From JAYPLE01 sp047627515 (GTDB lineage: Bacteria > Bacteroidota > Bacteroidia > Cytophagales > Cyclobacteriaceae): a stretch of 64,000 bases of DNA. Within the stretch, counting starts at the first letter, position 1, and every line of letters starts with the position of its first letter. Positions 8,905-18,458 of the stretch are shown here, piece after piece. The position numbers and the translations under genes were made by a program. The notes beneath the pieces were generated by a model. That model was given only the letters and a program-made list of their open reading frames with translations, had not been told where the DNA came from and made no database searches. The stretch covers positions 34,362-98,361 of the forward strand of contig JBLHTU010000002.1 in the NCBI GenBank assembly GCA_047627515.1. The letters run 5' to 3'.

Positions 8905-9390
8905 ATGCTAGCTTCACTTGAAATCATGCCTGACCATGCTCGTTTATGGGTATATCAAGCTGATCGTGTACTGAACCAAATTCAGATTGACTTTATTCAA
9001 AAGCATACTTCCACTTTCGTAGAAAACTGGGCTGCACATGGTAGCGGGTTGACAGCAACCTTTGCCATTGAGCATGATCAGTTCCTTGTCCTAATGGTAG
9101 ACGAGTCCAATGCCGGAGCCAGCGGCTGCAGTATTGATTCAAGCGTTAGCTTCATTCGTCAAATGGAATCAGCATTGCAAGTGTCCTTTTTGGACCGATC
9201 TAAAGTGGCTATTATGAAAGATGACCTAGTTGAGCTCTATGAGATAAGCCAAGTCAAGTCCAAGATTGAAGCGGGAGAGATCACAGCTGATTCGACTGTT
9301 TTCAATAATGCTGTGTCTACATATGGCATGTGGAAGTCTTCATGGAGGCAGGTGGCTTCTGAAAGTTGGATGAAGCGATTCTTTTCGTAG
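8905..9390 (+). CDS. Conserved protein of unknown function (Bacteroidota)
   Basis: This 161-aa soluble protein has no signal peptide or transmembrane segment. I recognise it as a Bacteroidota-restricted family sometimes labelled an ABC transporter ATPase in databases. It has no Walker A, Walker B or signature motif, so that label is not supported. Conserved-looking features are an N-terminal LWVYQADR, a central FLVLMVDESNAGASGCSIDSS and a C-terminal SSWRQVASESWMKRFF. It is 58 bp after the CCG-domain gene. The function is unknown. Confidence 0.75.
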   Translation: MLASLEIMPDHARLWVYQADRVLNQIQIDFIQKHTSTFVENWAAHGSGLTATFAIEHDQFLVLMVDESNAGASGCSIDSSVSFIRQMESALQVSFLDRSKVAIMKDDLVELYEISQVKSKIEAGEITADSTVFNNAVSTYGMWKSSWRQVASESWMKRFFS

Positions 9391-9457
9391 AGACCGGTCA
9401 ATAGATCAAGTTTATGCACTTAATGAAAGCCTATACAAAGTGAGAATTATCACTAAA

Positions 9458-11446
9458 ATGAAGCAGATGCAGCGATTTTTGATTGTTTGGGTGATGATTG
9501 TATTTTCCGCTTGCAGCTCTGTGTATAATGTGATGGACAAAGGAGACTATGATGTCATCATATCGAAGTATGCCAGCACCATCAATAAAAATGAACCAGA
9601 AATCAACTATCAGGTCGCTGAAGCTTACCGAAAATCTAACAGGATTCAAGAGTCTGAAGCTTTCTATGAGCATGCCGTCGAAGAAGGAGTCATTGAGCAG
9701 GATGCCTTCTATTACTATGCTAAAGCGCTAAAGGCCAATCAAAAATATGATAAGGCTTTGGATGTTCTAGAAGATGCTCTGCCTAGACTCACTAGTCAAA
9801 CTGTAAAGGCGCTAGTAGAAAATGAGATTGTTAACCTGTCTTCTGTTGAGGAATTAAAAAGTGCTGAAACGTATTTTCGAGCTAAAAACCTGGACGAAAT
9901 CAACACTAATTTTGCGGAGTACAGCCCTGTTTTTATCAATAACTACTTGTATTTCACATCCAATCGGTCAGGAGGTAGGATTTACAAAGCGACAGGTACA
10001 CCATTCTTGGATATTTATCGCGTTCAATCCAAAGGAGCAAATATTGATGCAAGAACGCTGGAACAGCTTCCCCCTTCTATCAATGATCCCGAGATCAATG
10101 AAGGGAGTATCGCCATAAGCGCAGATGGGATGTCCATCATTTTTGCGAAAGGGAACAATGGAAAGGCTACAGGAAATGAAGAAGTAAATCTTTACTTCAC
10201 GAGGTATCGGAATGGGCAATGGCTAGAGCCAAGACCCATTGCCATCAACGATCCTCGATCTTGGGATAGCACCCCTGCACTTAGCCCTGATGGGACTACA
10301 TTGTATTTTTCGTCTACAAGGCCAGGAGGTATTGGCGGTATGGATCTGTATTCGGCAAAGCTCAACCGCAGAGGTAGATGGGTAGACGTCCGTAATCTTG
10401 GCCCTGAAATAAATACGCCTGGAAACGAAATGTTTCCCTTCATCTCTGAAGACGGGAATCTTTATTTTTCTTCTGATGCCCACCCGGGACTGGGCAAGAT
10501 CGATATTTTCCGAGCGGTGAGAAGAGGAGGACTAGTGCAGATCCAAAACCTTGGTAGGCCGATGAATAGCGAGGCTGATGACTTTTCTTATTATGAATTC
10601 AATTTAACACGTGGATTCTTTTCTTCTAACCGTAAAGGAGGGAAAGGGGATGATGATATCTACACGTTTGTTAATGATGATCCTGACCTCAAAGTTGTGA
10701 ATTACTTCCTTACCGGAAATACAGTCAGCTCCGATGAGTCAGGTGCTGAAATAGCTCTATCCAATTCAAAAGTTTTACTTGTTGCCGAAGATGAAACGGT
10801 GATTGACGAGTCATTTGCAGATCAAAATGGGAATTTTCGCTTTCGTGTATACCCGGAGGAAAAGTATTTTCTAATTGCAGAAAAGACAGAATATTTTACT
10901 ACCCGTAAAATTTTCAGCACTATTGGACGCAGCATTCAAAAAGATACTTTGACAGAGTTTATTACGAATGTAGATTTTGAGACAAAAATACATCTTGACC
11001 GAATCGTTCTTGAAAAACCAGTAGTACTGAACAATATCTACTACGATCTCGATAAATCAGACATTAGAGCGGATGCAGCAATAGTTCTGGACAGCCTAGT
11101 GATGATTATGGAAGACAACCCGGATATATATGTTGAGCTAGGCTCTCACACAGATGATAGAGCAGGGAATGATTATAACATGGATCTATCATGGAATAGG
11201 GCACGCTCTGCAGTAGGTTATATTATTCAAAGTGGTGTAGATCCTGTTCGAATCGTGGCCAAAGGGTATGGTGAGTCCAGATTGTTGATTAAGGCAGCTG
11301 TAATGGAAGAGGATCATCAGGTTAACCGTAGAACTGAGTTCAAAGTACTACGCTATAACCCAAAATCTAGGCAAGATGATTTGGCACCAGAGCAGGAGCT
11401 AGATGAATATGACCGCTTCTTTGACAACTCTGAGGGCGGTCGTTAA
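9458..11446 (+). CDS. PorE-like lipoprotein: TPR, PD40 propeller, CRD-like and OmpA domains
   Basis: This 662-aa protein starts at ATG 9458; a GTG at 9440 is also in frame but weaker. A lipoprotein signal ends at the lipobox FSAC. The order that follows is a TPR region (residues ~20-130), a PD40 propeller (SADGMSIIFAKG, SPDGTTLYFSSTRPGG, SEDGNLYFSSD), a carboxypeptidase-regulatory-like segment and an OmpA domain (LDKSDIR, GSHTDDRAGNDYN, NRRTEF). This architecture and length match PorE of Porphyromonas gingivalis, which anchors the T9SS to peptidoglycan. T9SS relevance is supported by the subtilase at 57794, which has a T9SS sorting domain. The name is not assigned because several paralogues share this layout. 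Confidence 0.8.
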   Translation: MKQMQRFLIVWVMIVFSACSSVYNVMDKGDYDVIISKYASTINKNEPEINYQVAEAYRKSNRIQESEAFYEHAVEEGVIEQDAFYYYAKALKANQKYDKALDVLEDALPRLTSQTVKALVENEIVNLSSVEELKSAETYFRAKNLDEINTNFAEYSPVFINNYLYFTSNRSGGRIYKATGTPFLDIYRVQSKGANIDARTLEQLPPSINDPEINEGSIAISADGMSIIFAKGNNGKATGNEEVNLYFTRYRNGQWLEPRPIAINDPRSWDSTPALSPDGTTLYFSSTRPGGIGGMDLYSAKLNRRGRWVDVRNLGPEINTPGNEMFPFISEDGNLYFSSDAHPGLGKIDIFRAVRRGGLVQIQNLGRPMNSEADDFSYYEFNLTRGFFSSNRKGGKGDDDIYTFVNDDPDLKVVNYFLTGNTVSSDESGAEIALSNSKVLLVAEDETVIDESFADQNGNFRFRVYPEEKYFLIAEKTEYFTTRKIFSTIGRSIQKDTLTEFITNVDFETKIHLDRIVLEKPVVLNNIYYDLDKSDIRADAAIVLDSLVMIMEDNPDIYVELGSHTDDRAGNDYNMDLSWNRARSAVGYIIQSGVDPVRIVAKGYGESRLLIKAAVMEEDHQVNRRTEFKVLRYNPKSRQDDLAPEQELDEYDRFFDNSEGGR

Positions 11447-11454
11447 TATTCAGT

Positions 11455-12618
11455 ATGTCCGCTGGGAATTTTGCGCATATTCGATTCTTCTTCAGTACTA
11501 GATCGATCCGGTCTGTCGGTATATTTTTTTGCGTTAATAGTTTTTTGTTTGGTAACTGGGTCACTCGTATACCAGATGTAAAGGCCGCTATTGGTCTTTC
11601 AGAGGCAGAGTTAGGTCTTGCCCTCCTTGGTGCCCCAATCGGGTCAATGCTACTAATGCCTATAGCTGGTTGGCTCAATGATCGAATTGGGCTTGGCCGA
11701 TCCTTAGTGATATCGGCACTTTTTCACATACTATCCCCAGCGTTGCTTTCGTTGACCAGTTCATTCTGGACTCTTTTTGCGGCGATGGGTTATTTTGGGT
11801 TGACCAATGCTTGGATGGATATCGCAATGAATGCGTCCGCAGCGATTCGGGAGCGCAAACTTGCGCGGCCCGTTATGTCTTCTTGTCATGGAATGTGGAG
11901 TTTAGGAGCTATGCTGGGCGCTGCCAGCGGAAGTATTGCATTGTGGATCGAGTCGGCGGTTCCAGTACATCTATCTATCGTGACAGTAGCTAGTATAGTT
12001 TTCATCATTTTATTGGTCAAAGATATTATTCACTTGCGGGAGGTTAAAGTTGCTTCTGATCGACTCATTGCTTTTCCCAATTTTCACCTAGTACTTTTAT
12101 CGACGATAGCTTTTTGTGTAATGATTAGCGAGGGGGCTATGGCCGACTGGAGCGCTCTTTACATGCAGGAAACCTTACATAGCCCAGTTCTGCTAGTCGG
12201 TTTAGCGTATGCTGTTTATTCTTTTTTGATGGCTTCAGGGCGTTTTATGGGTGATGCGATCATTCCTGCTATTGGAAAAAAGCGGATTGTGGTTTTCGGT
12301 GGTTTGATTTCATTTTTTGCCTTAGGAGCAACCTTGATAATAGCAGATCCTTGGTTTGCTTTGATTGGGTTTGGGCTGACTGGTGTAGGGTATTCATGCG
12401 TGATACCGGTCATCTTCTCTGCTGCAGCAAATGAAAAAGGATTTAGCGCAGGAGCAGGCATCGCGAGCGTGACCATACTCGCCTACACGGGATTTCTTTT
12501 GGGTCCGCCTTTGATCGGAATAGTGGCGGAAGCCCTTTCGTTGACAGTTGCATTGGGTGTGATTGTACTGCTTTCAGGTATGGTTGCATTGATTGCTTCT
12601 TTGATTCGGTTTAAGTAA
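11455..12618 (+). CDS. MFS transporter (YbjJ-like)
   Basis: This 387-aa hydrophobic protein has about 12 predicted transmembrane segments. The MFS signature loop between helices 2 and 3 is GWLNDRIGLGRS. The N-terminal FGNWVTRIPDVKAAIGLSE resembles E. coli YbjJ and other DHA-like sugar-phosphate/efflux MFS members. It begins 8 bp after the PorE-like gene, so it is probably co-transcribed, though no functional link is evident. The substrate cannot be read from the sequence. Confidence 0.85.
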   Translation: MSAGNFAHIRFFFSTRSIRSVGIFFCVNSFLFGNWVTRIPDVKAAIGLSEAELGLALLGAPIGSMLLMPIAGWLNDRIGLGRSLVISALFHILSPALLSLTSSFWTLFAAMGYFGLTNAWMDIAMNASAAIRERKLARPVMSSCHGMWSLGAMLGAASGSIALWIESAVPVHLSIVTVASIVFIILLVKDIIHLREVKVASDRLIAFPNFHLVLLSTIAFCVMISEGAMADWSALYMQETLHSPVLLVGLAYAVYSFLMASGRFMGDAIIPAIGKKRIVVFGGLISFFALGATLIIADPWFALIGFGLTGVGYSCVIPVIFSAAANEKGFSAGAGIASVTILAYTGFLLGPPLIGIVAEALSLTVALGVIVLLSGMVALIASLIRFK

Positions 12619-12645
12619 CGATATTTGTATCTATAAACTCATTAT

Positions 12646-13812
12646 ATGACTGACCGGTATAATCAAAGAGGTGTTTCTGCCAAGAAAGAGGACGTCCATT
12701 CAGCGATCAAAAACATAGATAAGGGCCTTTACCCCAAGGCTTTTTGCAAGGTTGTGTCTGATTATATTTCAGGAGACTCAGAGTACTGCAATATAATGCA
12801 CGCTGATGGTGCTGGGACTAAGTCATCGCTTGCATACATGTATTGGAAAGAAACAGGAGATATGAGTGTCTGGCGAGGTATCGCTCAAGATGCGATTGTC
12901 ATGAATCTTGACGACTTGCTTTGCGTCGGTGTCACTGATAATATTATTCTTAGTAGTACGATCGGGCGTAATAAGCTTAATATTCCTGGAGAGGTGATCG
13001 CGGAAATCATTGATGGGACGGAGGAGTTTCTGAGCATGATGAGAGACATGGGTGTAGGGATTCACTCCACGGGTGGAGAAACAGCTGATGTCGGTGACTT
13101 GGTGAGAACGATTATCGTAGACAGCACTGTGACATCGCGATTGGCGAGGAGGAAAGTTATCACCAATGAGAATATCAGTGAAGGAGATTTAATTGTAGGT
13201 CTTTCCTCTTTTGGTCAGGCGATTTACGAAACAGATTACAATGGAGGTATGGGGAGTAATGGCCTCACTTCAGCACGACATGATGTATTTCACTCTATCT
13301 ATCGAGAGAAATATCCTGAGGCATATGATTCTAATGTTGAACAAGCTTTAATTTTTTCAGGGTCAAAGAAATTGACAGATGAGATCGATGGTAGTCCTTT
13401 AGATGCGGGCAAATTAGTCCTATCTCCTACCCGAACGTATGCGCCAATCATAAAAGAGATCCTGCGAGAAGAGCATGACAGGATACACGGGATGGTTCAC
13501 TGTAGCGGTGGAGCACAGACGAAAGTTCTCCATTTTATTGATAATCTAAGAATTGTAAAAGACAGTTTGTTTGAGGTGCCCCCGCTTTTTAATTTGATCC
13601 AAAAGGAAAGCGGAACAGATTGGAAAGAGATGTATCAAGTCTTCAATATGGGTCATCGATTTGAGCTGTATGTTCCAGAGGAGATTGTGGATGAATTGAT
13701 TGAAATTTCGGAGTCTTACAATGTGTCTGCCAAAGTGATTGGTCGCGTGGAAACCAGTGATAAACCTGAGGTGGTTATCCAGTCTGAGAAAGGCGTTTTC
13801 TTTTATCACTAA
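12646..13812 (+). CDS. purM: Phosphoribosylformylglycinamidine cyclo-ligase (AIR synthase)
   Basis: This 388-aa enzyme converts FGAM to AIR with ATP, the fifth step of de novo purine synthesis. It has the PurM-type N-terminal fold with YNQRGVSAKKEDV, the glycine/aspartate block HADGAGTKSS, the AQDAIVMNLDDLL motif and HSTGGETADVGD. It has the extended length seen in Bacteroidota PurM. The gene lies 27 bp after the MFS gene. It converges with yraN, the stops being separated by 3 bp. Confidence 0.9.
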   Translation: MTDRYNQRGVSAKKEDVHSAIKNIDKGLYPKAFCKVVSDYISGDSEYCNIMHADGAGTKSSLAYMYWKETGDMSVWRGIAQDAIVMNLDDLLCVGVTDNIILSSTIGRNKLNIPGEVIAEIIDGTEEFLSMMRDMGVGIHSTGGETADVGDLVRTIIVDSTVTSRLARRKVITNENISEGDLIVGLSSFGQAIYETDYNGGMGSNGLTSARHDVFHSIYREKYPEAYDSNVEQALIFSGSKKLTDEIDGSPLDAGKLVLSPTRTYAPIIKEILREEHDRIHGMVHCSGGAQTKVLHFIDNLRIVKDSLFEVPPLFNLIQKESGTDWKEMYQVFNMGHRFELYVPEEIVDELIEISESYNVSAKVIGRVETSDKPEVVIQSEKGVFFYH

Positions 13813-13815
13813 ATC

Positions 13816-14163
13816 TTAGTAAAACGCATCTTTTAGATGCTTGATTTCTTGTGTTTCAAGGTTGATTGAAATGATATCAAAGCGAATATCTTTTGTCCAG
13901 TTAATTGCATGCAGGTAGTTGTCAGCAGTCTGTATGATCAATTGTTGCTGTTTTTCAGTGACAAATGTTTCAGGCAAACCATAGGACGTATTGTTGCGGG
14001 CTTTGACCTCGACGAACACTAATAGCCTGTTGTCATATAATACAATGATGTCCAGCTCACCTTTTCCAAAGCGGAAGTTCTGCTCTAGAATTTCATACCC
14101 GTGCTCTTTCAGGAAAGTGACACTTAATTCTTCGCCAATTCGTCCAGTTTCTTGATTGGTCAT
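13816..14163 (-). CDS. yraN: YraN family endonuclease-like protein (UPF0102)
   Basis: This 115-aa protein has the UPF0102 pattern GRIGEELSVTFLKEHGYEIL, then GELDIIVLYDNRLLVFVEVKAR. The GExD...EVK residues form the core of a restriction-endonuclease-like fold. Length is usual for the family. The cellular role is not established; a link to DNA uptake or recombination is only suggested from the fold. It is transcribed towards purM with 3 bp between the stops. Confidence 0.9.
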   Translation of the reverse strand: MTNQETGRIGEELSVTFLKEHGYEILEQNFRFGKGELDIIVLYDNRLLVFVEVKARNNTSYGLPETFVTEKQQQLIIQTADNYLHAINWTKDIRFDIISINLETQEIKHLKDAFY

Positions 14164-14255
14164 GACTTTAATTTACTGCTAAAATAAATTATTAGACCGT
14201 TTTATATAAATTAGGGGGCATCCTTTTGAGGTAAGCGCGGCTTTAGTTTATCCCA

Positions 14256-14263
14256 CAAAGGTA
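14256..14263 (-). promoter_or_regulatory. Possible -7 element for yraN
   Basis: On the minus strand TACCTTTG fits TAnnTTTG. It lies about 92 bp upstream of the yraN ATG, a rather long leader. A 12-bp palindrome (AACCAATTGGTT, 14320-14331) sits further up, between yraN and lipB. No -33 element was identified. Confidence 0.3.
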
Positions 14264-14368
14264 AAATTCCAATGAAAGAAGCTACTTTATGAACCCAATT
14301 AAGCAGAGTCTATTGACTGAACCAATTGGTTGATTTACTTTGTTGCACTATTATGTCAGTGAGCAGTC

Positions 14369-15091
14369 ATGCCAATCAATAAAACTACCGAATTCATTCA
14401 TCTAGGAACCAAAGACTATCAGGAAGCTTGGGACTATCAGGAATCATTGTTTAAGCAAACGATTGACATCAAGATTGCCAATCGAAAGCGATCAAAGGAA
14501 GACCAGAAACAAACAGCTAATTACCTGATTTTTGTTGAACATCCGCACGTATACACGCTTGGAAAAAGTGGTAAAGAAGCCAACTTACTATTGGATGACC
14601 AAGGTCTGATAGACAAGAAGGCAACATACCATAAGATTAATCGAGGAGGTGATATTACCTATCATGGTCCGGGTCAGATTGTTGGTTATCCGATTATAGA
14701 TCTAGATAATTTCTTTACCGATATCCATAAATACTTGCGGTATCTGGAGGAGGCAGTGATTCGTACGATGGCTGAGTACGGTATGGAAGCAGGTCGAATA
14801 GAAGGGCTTACTGGAGTTTGGTTGGATTATGATGACCTAAACAAAGCACGGAAAATATGTGCACTGGGCGTCAAAGCCAGTCGATGGGTGACAATGCATG
14901 GCTTCGCATTTAATGTAAATACTGATTTGAATTATTTTAGTCACATCATTCCATGCGGTATTGATGATAAAGCCGTGACATCTTTGCAGAAAGAGCTTAA
15001 TCGAACAGTTGATATCGTCGAAGTAGAAGAGAAATTGAAGGCTCATTTGGCGGACCTTTTTGAAATGGACATCATTCAGAGTGATTTTTAA
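14369..15091 (+). CDS. lipB: Octanoyl-(acyl carrier protein) transferase
   Basis: This 240-aa enzyme moves octanoate from acyl carrier protein to lipoyl domains, the first step of lipoate biosynthesis. Family motifs are in order: FVEHPHVYTLGKSG, RGGDITYHGPGQIVGYPI, GVWLD, KICALGVKASRWVTMHGFAFN with the conserved lysine of KICALG, and the acyl-thioester cysteine Cys196 in IIPCGI. Length fits the family. It is followed 12 bp later by a conserved small gene, probably the same transcript. Confidence 0.95.
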   Translation: MPINKTTEFIHLGTKDYQEAWDYQESLFKQTIDIKIANRKRSKEDQKQTANYLIFVEHPHVYTLGKSGKEANLLLDDQGLIDKKATYHKINRGGDITYHGPGQIVGYPIIDLDNFFTDIHKYLRYLEEAVIRTMAEYGMEAGRIEGLTGVWLDYDDLNKARKICALGVKASRWVTMHGFAFNVNTDLNYFSHIIPCGIDDKAVTSLQKELNRTVDIVEVEEKLKAHLADLFEMDIIQSDF

Positions 15092-15103
15092 ATAGCAACA
15101 TTT

Positions 15104-15496
15104 ATGATCAAAGACATCCCAAATCCAAAAGTATCTGATGTCGTAATGGCAGTAGCTAAAGAGGGACAAGACGAGTGGAAAGTGTACCTTATCAATCGGA
15201 GCAAGGACGTATTGCATACTGTGCTCGTGAATTCCAGAGGCTATGGTGAGAAAGACGGCACGGAGCAAAAGACAAGTACGCTAAGACACATGATTCCTCA
15301 TCTAGAAGCAGGAGAATATGGTCTAGTAGAACCATTAGATTCGTCAGTTTTTCATTTAAACAACGAATATTGGCTGAGTTACTTCATCGACAAGCAACTC
15401 TTTGACAAAAAGTACATTTTCGTGCCAGACTCGGTAAAAGAGGATAACCTCCTTTACATAAAAGAGCTTGATAAAATGGGTATTCTCCACCTTTGA
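15104..15496 (+). CDS. Conserved small protein of unknown function
   Basis: This 130-aa soluble protein has no membrane segment. It resembles a Bacteroidota family often mis-named phenylalanyl-tRNA synthetase subunit alpha, but it has no synthetase motif. It is a single alpha/beta domain ending in EDNLLYIKELDKMGILHL. It sits in a tight row with lipB (12 bp before) and the exonuclease gene (3 bp after). The function is unknown. Confidence 0.75.
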   Translation: MIKDIPNPKVSDVVMAVAKEGQDEWKVYLINRSKDVLHTVLVNSRGYGEKDGTEQKTSTLRHMIPHLEAGEYGLVEPLDSSVFHLNNEYWLSYFIDKQLFDKKYIFVPDSVKEDNLLYIKELDKMGILHL

Positions 15497-15499
15497 TGT

Positions 15500-16237
15500 A
15501 TGGATAAGCGCCTTCAAAATATTCTAGTTATCGATATAGAAACAGCTAGTCAAGCTCAGTCTTTGGCTGATATGCCGGACGAAATGAGTAGTCACTGGCA
15601 ATACAAGTCGCAATTCATTAGAAATGAAGATGAACAGACTGTAGATCAGTTGTTTTTTAGTCGAGCAGGAATCTACGCTGAGTTTGGAAAGGTCATTGTT
15701 ATCTCTGTAGGGTTCTTCTATCAGATGGAAGATAAGCAGCTAGGGCTCAGGGTCAAAAGTTTCTATAATGATGATGAACATGTACTTCTGGCGGAGTTTA
15801 AAGCCTTTCTAATTGAAAAATTTGATCCTGAAACAGTCAGGTTATGCGCACATAATGGAAAGGAGTTTGACTATCCTTATCTTTGCAGACGAATGCTGGT
15901 CAATGACCTGGCCATCCCAGAAGTCCTTAACCTGACTGGCCGCAAACCTTGGGAGGTCCAGCACATAGATACGATGGAGTTGTGGAAATTTGGTGACCGC
16001 AAGAACTTTACGTCCTTGCATCTGCTTACTTCATTGTTCGGTATACCTTCCAGCAAGTCTGATATTGACGGTTCGCGTGTAAACGAAGTATATTACAATG
16101 AAAAAGACGGGCTGGAAAGAATAGCAGCCTATTGCTGTGGAGACGTGGTTGCCACTGCGCAGCTCTATCTAAGATTAAATAATTTACCCCAGATTGATTC
16201 ACAACAAATCACGTATGTGAACAAACCTCTCGTATGA
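15500..16237 (+). CDS. PolB-type 3'-5' exonuclease domain protein
   Basis: This 245-aa protein has the DnaQ/RNase H-like exonuclease motifs in order: LVIDIET (Exo I, DxE), HNGKEFDYPYLCRR (Exo II) and YCCGDVVATAQLYLRL (Exo III, D). It matches the stand-alone family related to the proofreading domain of family B polymerases. The nucleic acid substrate is not known. Its last 4 bp overlap the rnr start (ATGA), so translation is probably coupled with rnr. Confidence 0.85.
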   Translation: MDKRLQNILVIDIETASQAQSLADMPDEMSSHWQYKSQFIRNEDEQTVDQLFFSRAGIYAEFGKVIVISVGFFYQMEDKQLGLRVKSFYNDDEHVLLAEFKAFLIEKFDPETVRLCAHNGKEFDYPYLCRRMLVNDLAIPEVLNLTGRKPWEVQHIDTMELWKFGDRKNFTSLHLLTSLFGIPSSKSDIDGSRVNEVYYNEKDGLERIAAYCCGDVVATAQLYLRLNNLPQIDSQQITYVNKPLV

Positions 16238-18429
16238 GTAGAAAAACACAAAATAAAGGAAAGTCTAAGCCTTCAAAAACATTTAAGACACCCCGCAATC
16301 TAAAAAGTGATTTGCGTGATTTTTTCTCTAAAGACCCAGAAGCTTCCTTCTCTTTTCAGCAGATTATCAAAGGAATGGGTCTCCGAGACGCCAAAAGTAA
16401 AAAAATCCTGAAGGATCTTATTTTTAGTCTTGAGTCCAAAGGTCAAGTCAAGAAAGATCGAAACAATCAATGGGTATCTACGATGGTACAGGAGTTGTAT
16501 CAGGGAAGAATAGACCATGTTAACCCGAAATATGCTTATGTAATAGTCGATGATCTCGAAGATGATGTCTGGGTAAAAGCCGAAGACATGAAGTTCGCCG
16601 TCAATGGGGATATCGTAGAGATTCAACTGACTAGATCTGGGTCTAAGGACTATCGTGCTGAGGGCAAAGTGGAGAGGATCGTTAAACGAAATAAAATTGA
16701 ATTTGTCGGTAGAATCGAGGTGTCTGAAAAATTCTCCTTTGTTGTGCCGGATAGTCGTAACGTACATTTTGATGTAATGGTCTTCCCAGAGAAGACCATG
16801 AAGGCAAAGCACAACGACAAGGTCATAGTACATATTGATACATGGCATGATGCAAAGAACAAGAGCCCAAAAGGCACAGTGACAGATATCTTAGGTCAGG
16901 CGGGAGAGCATGAAGCAGAGATACATTCCATCATGGCAGAGTTTGGACTGCCCTTCAAGTTTCCTCAGAGACTAGAAGATGCAGCGGCGAAGATCTCAGA
17001 AGAGATTACGGCTGATGAAATAAAAAGCCGACGAGATATGAGGTCAATCACCACTTTTACGATTGACCCAGCGGATGCCAAAGACTTTGATGATGCGCTG
17101 TCTCTGGAGCGCTTAGACAATGGTAGACTTGAAATAGGTGTCCATATAGCCGACGTTTCTCATTATGTGCAACCTGACACTATACTGGAAGAAGAAGCAA
17201 GAGATAGGGCGACGTCAGTGTACTTGGTTGACCGGACGATCCCGATGCTACCAGAAAAGCTGTCAAATGGATTATGTTCTTTGAGACCCAATGAGGATAA
17301 GCTTACTTTTTCTGCTGTATTTGAAATGGATGAGGAGGGCAAGGTCTTCAAGAAATGGTTTGGTAAAACTGTGATTCATTCGGACCGTCGATTTTCCTAT
17401 GAGGATGCTCAGGAGCGAATAGAAAGTACGACGGGTGATTTTGCTGATGAGATTGTACTTCTGAACGAGATCGCAATGAAGTTACGCAGTCAGCGATTCA
17501 AAAAAGGAGCGGTCAATTTTGAGACCGTAGAAGTCAAGTTCGTTTTGGACGAAAAGGGGAAACCCTTAGAAGTGGTCCCAAAGGAACGCAAGGAAGCACA
17601 TAAGATGATCGAAGAGTTCATGCTAATGGCCAATCGTGAAGTAGCCACTTTTATCTTTGAGAATAAAGAGGCTCGATCAACAAAAGAGCCAGCGACTTTC
17701 GTGTACCGAGTCCACGAAGATCCAGACCCTGAAAAGCTTCAAAATTTTGCTGCTTTTGCTGCAAGGTTTGGGCATAAGATGAATACCACGGATAATGTGG
17801 CCCACAGCTTGAACGAGTTGATGGAAAAGATAGAAGGTAAGCCAGAGCAGAATGTACTGGAGTCGATTGCTATTCGATCGATGGCCAAAGCCCGATACAC
17901 GACAGACCCAAAAGGGCATTTTGGATTAGCATTCGAGCATTATTCTCATTTTACTTCTCCCATTCGGAGGTACCCAGATGTGATGGTACATAGACTGCTT
18001 TCGCATTATTTGCAAAAGGGAAAATCCCCTGATCCAGCGGGTTATGAGCAAGACTGTATGCATTCATCGGAGCGCGAAAAGAGAGCTGCGGATGCAGAAA
18101 GGGCTTCAATTAAGTACAAGCAGGTCGAGTTTATGGCGACCATGATTGGAGAATCTTTTGACGGAATTGTGTCTGGTGTGACTGAGTGGGGTATTTTCGT
18201 AGAGATTATTGCTACAAAATGTGAAGGAATGGTTCGGGTTGCAGACCTAGATGATGACTTCTATGAATTTGACGAAAAGAATTTTAGAGTAGTTGGCAAA
18301 CGCAATAAAAAGATAATCACGCTAGGAGATAAACTTCATGTGCAGGTAGTAAGGACAGACATCGAAAGAAGAAATATTGATTTGATCTTGTCAGATGCGG
18401 AAACCGAATCAAACCAGACGGCGACTTAA
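16234..18429 (+). CDS. rnr: Ribonuclease R
   Basis: This 731-aa processive 3'-5' exoribonuclease degrades structured RNA. A basic, lysine-rich N-terminus and a winged-helix segment precede cold-shock domains. The RNB catalytic core has DAKDFDDA at residues 281-288, which supplies the metal-binding aspartates; HYSHFTSPIRRYPD is the second hallmark. A C-terminal S1 domain (FDGIVSGVTEWGIFVEI) follows. Length fits RNase R. It overlaps the preceding exonuclease gene by 4 bp. Confidence 0.95.
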   Translation: MSRKTQNKGKSKPSKTFKTPRNLKSDLRDFFSKDPEASFSFQQIIKGMGLRDAKSKKILKDLIFSLESKGQVKKDRNNQWVSTMVQELYQGRIDHVNPKYAYVIVDDLEDDVWVKAEDMKFAVNGDIVEIQLTRSGSKDYRAEGKVERIVKRNKIEFVGRIEVSEKFSFVVPDSRNVHFDVMVFPEKTMKAKHNDKVIVHIDTWHDAKNKSPKGTVTDILGQAGEHEAEIHSIMAEFGLPFKFPQRLEDAAAKISEEITADEIKSRRDMRSITTFTIDPADAKDFDDALSLERLDNGRLEIGVHIADVSHYVQPDTILEEEARDRATSVYLVDRTIPMLPEKLSNGLCSLRPNEDKLTFSAVFEMDEEGKVFKKWFGKTVIHSDRRFSYEDAQERIESTTGDFADEIVLLNEIAMKLRSQRFKKGAVNFETVEVKFVLDEKGKPLEVVPKERKEAHKMIEEFMLMANREVATFIFENKEARSTKEPATFVYRVHEDPDPEKLQNFAAFAARFGHKMNTTDNVAHSLNELMEKIEGKPEQNVLESIAIRSMAKARYTTDPKGHFGLAFEHYSHFTSPIRRYPDVMVHRLLSHYLQKGKSPDPAGYEQDCMHSSEREKRAADAERASIKYKQVEFMATMIGESFDGIVSGVTEWGIFVEIIATKCEGMVRVADLDDDFYEFDEKNFRVVGKRNKKIITLGDKLHVQVVRTDIERRNIDLILSDAETESNQTAT

Positions 18430-18458
18430 TCGTTGTATATACAAATCTAATATTTGCA

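Noticed and set aside
8905..9390. Annotation as an ABC transporter ATPase
   Set aside because: No Walker A, Walker B or LSGGQ motif is present in the 161 residues.
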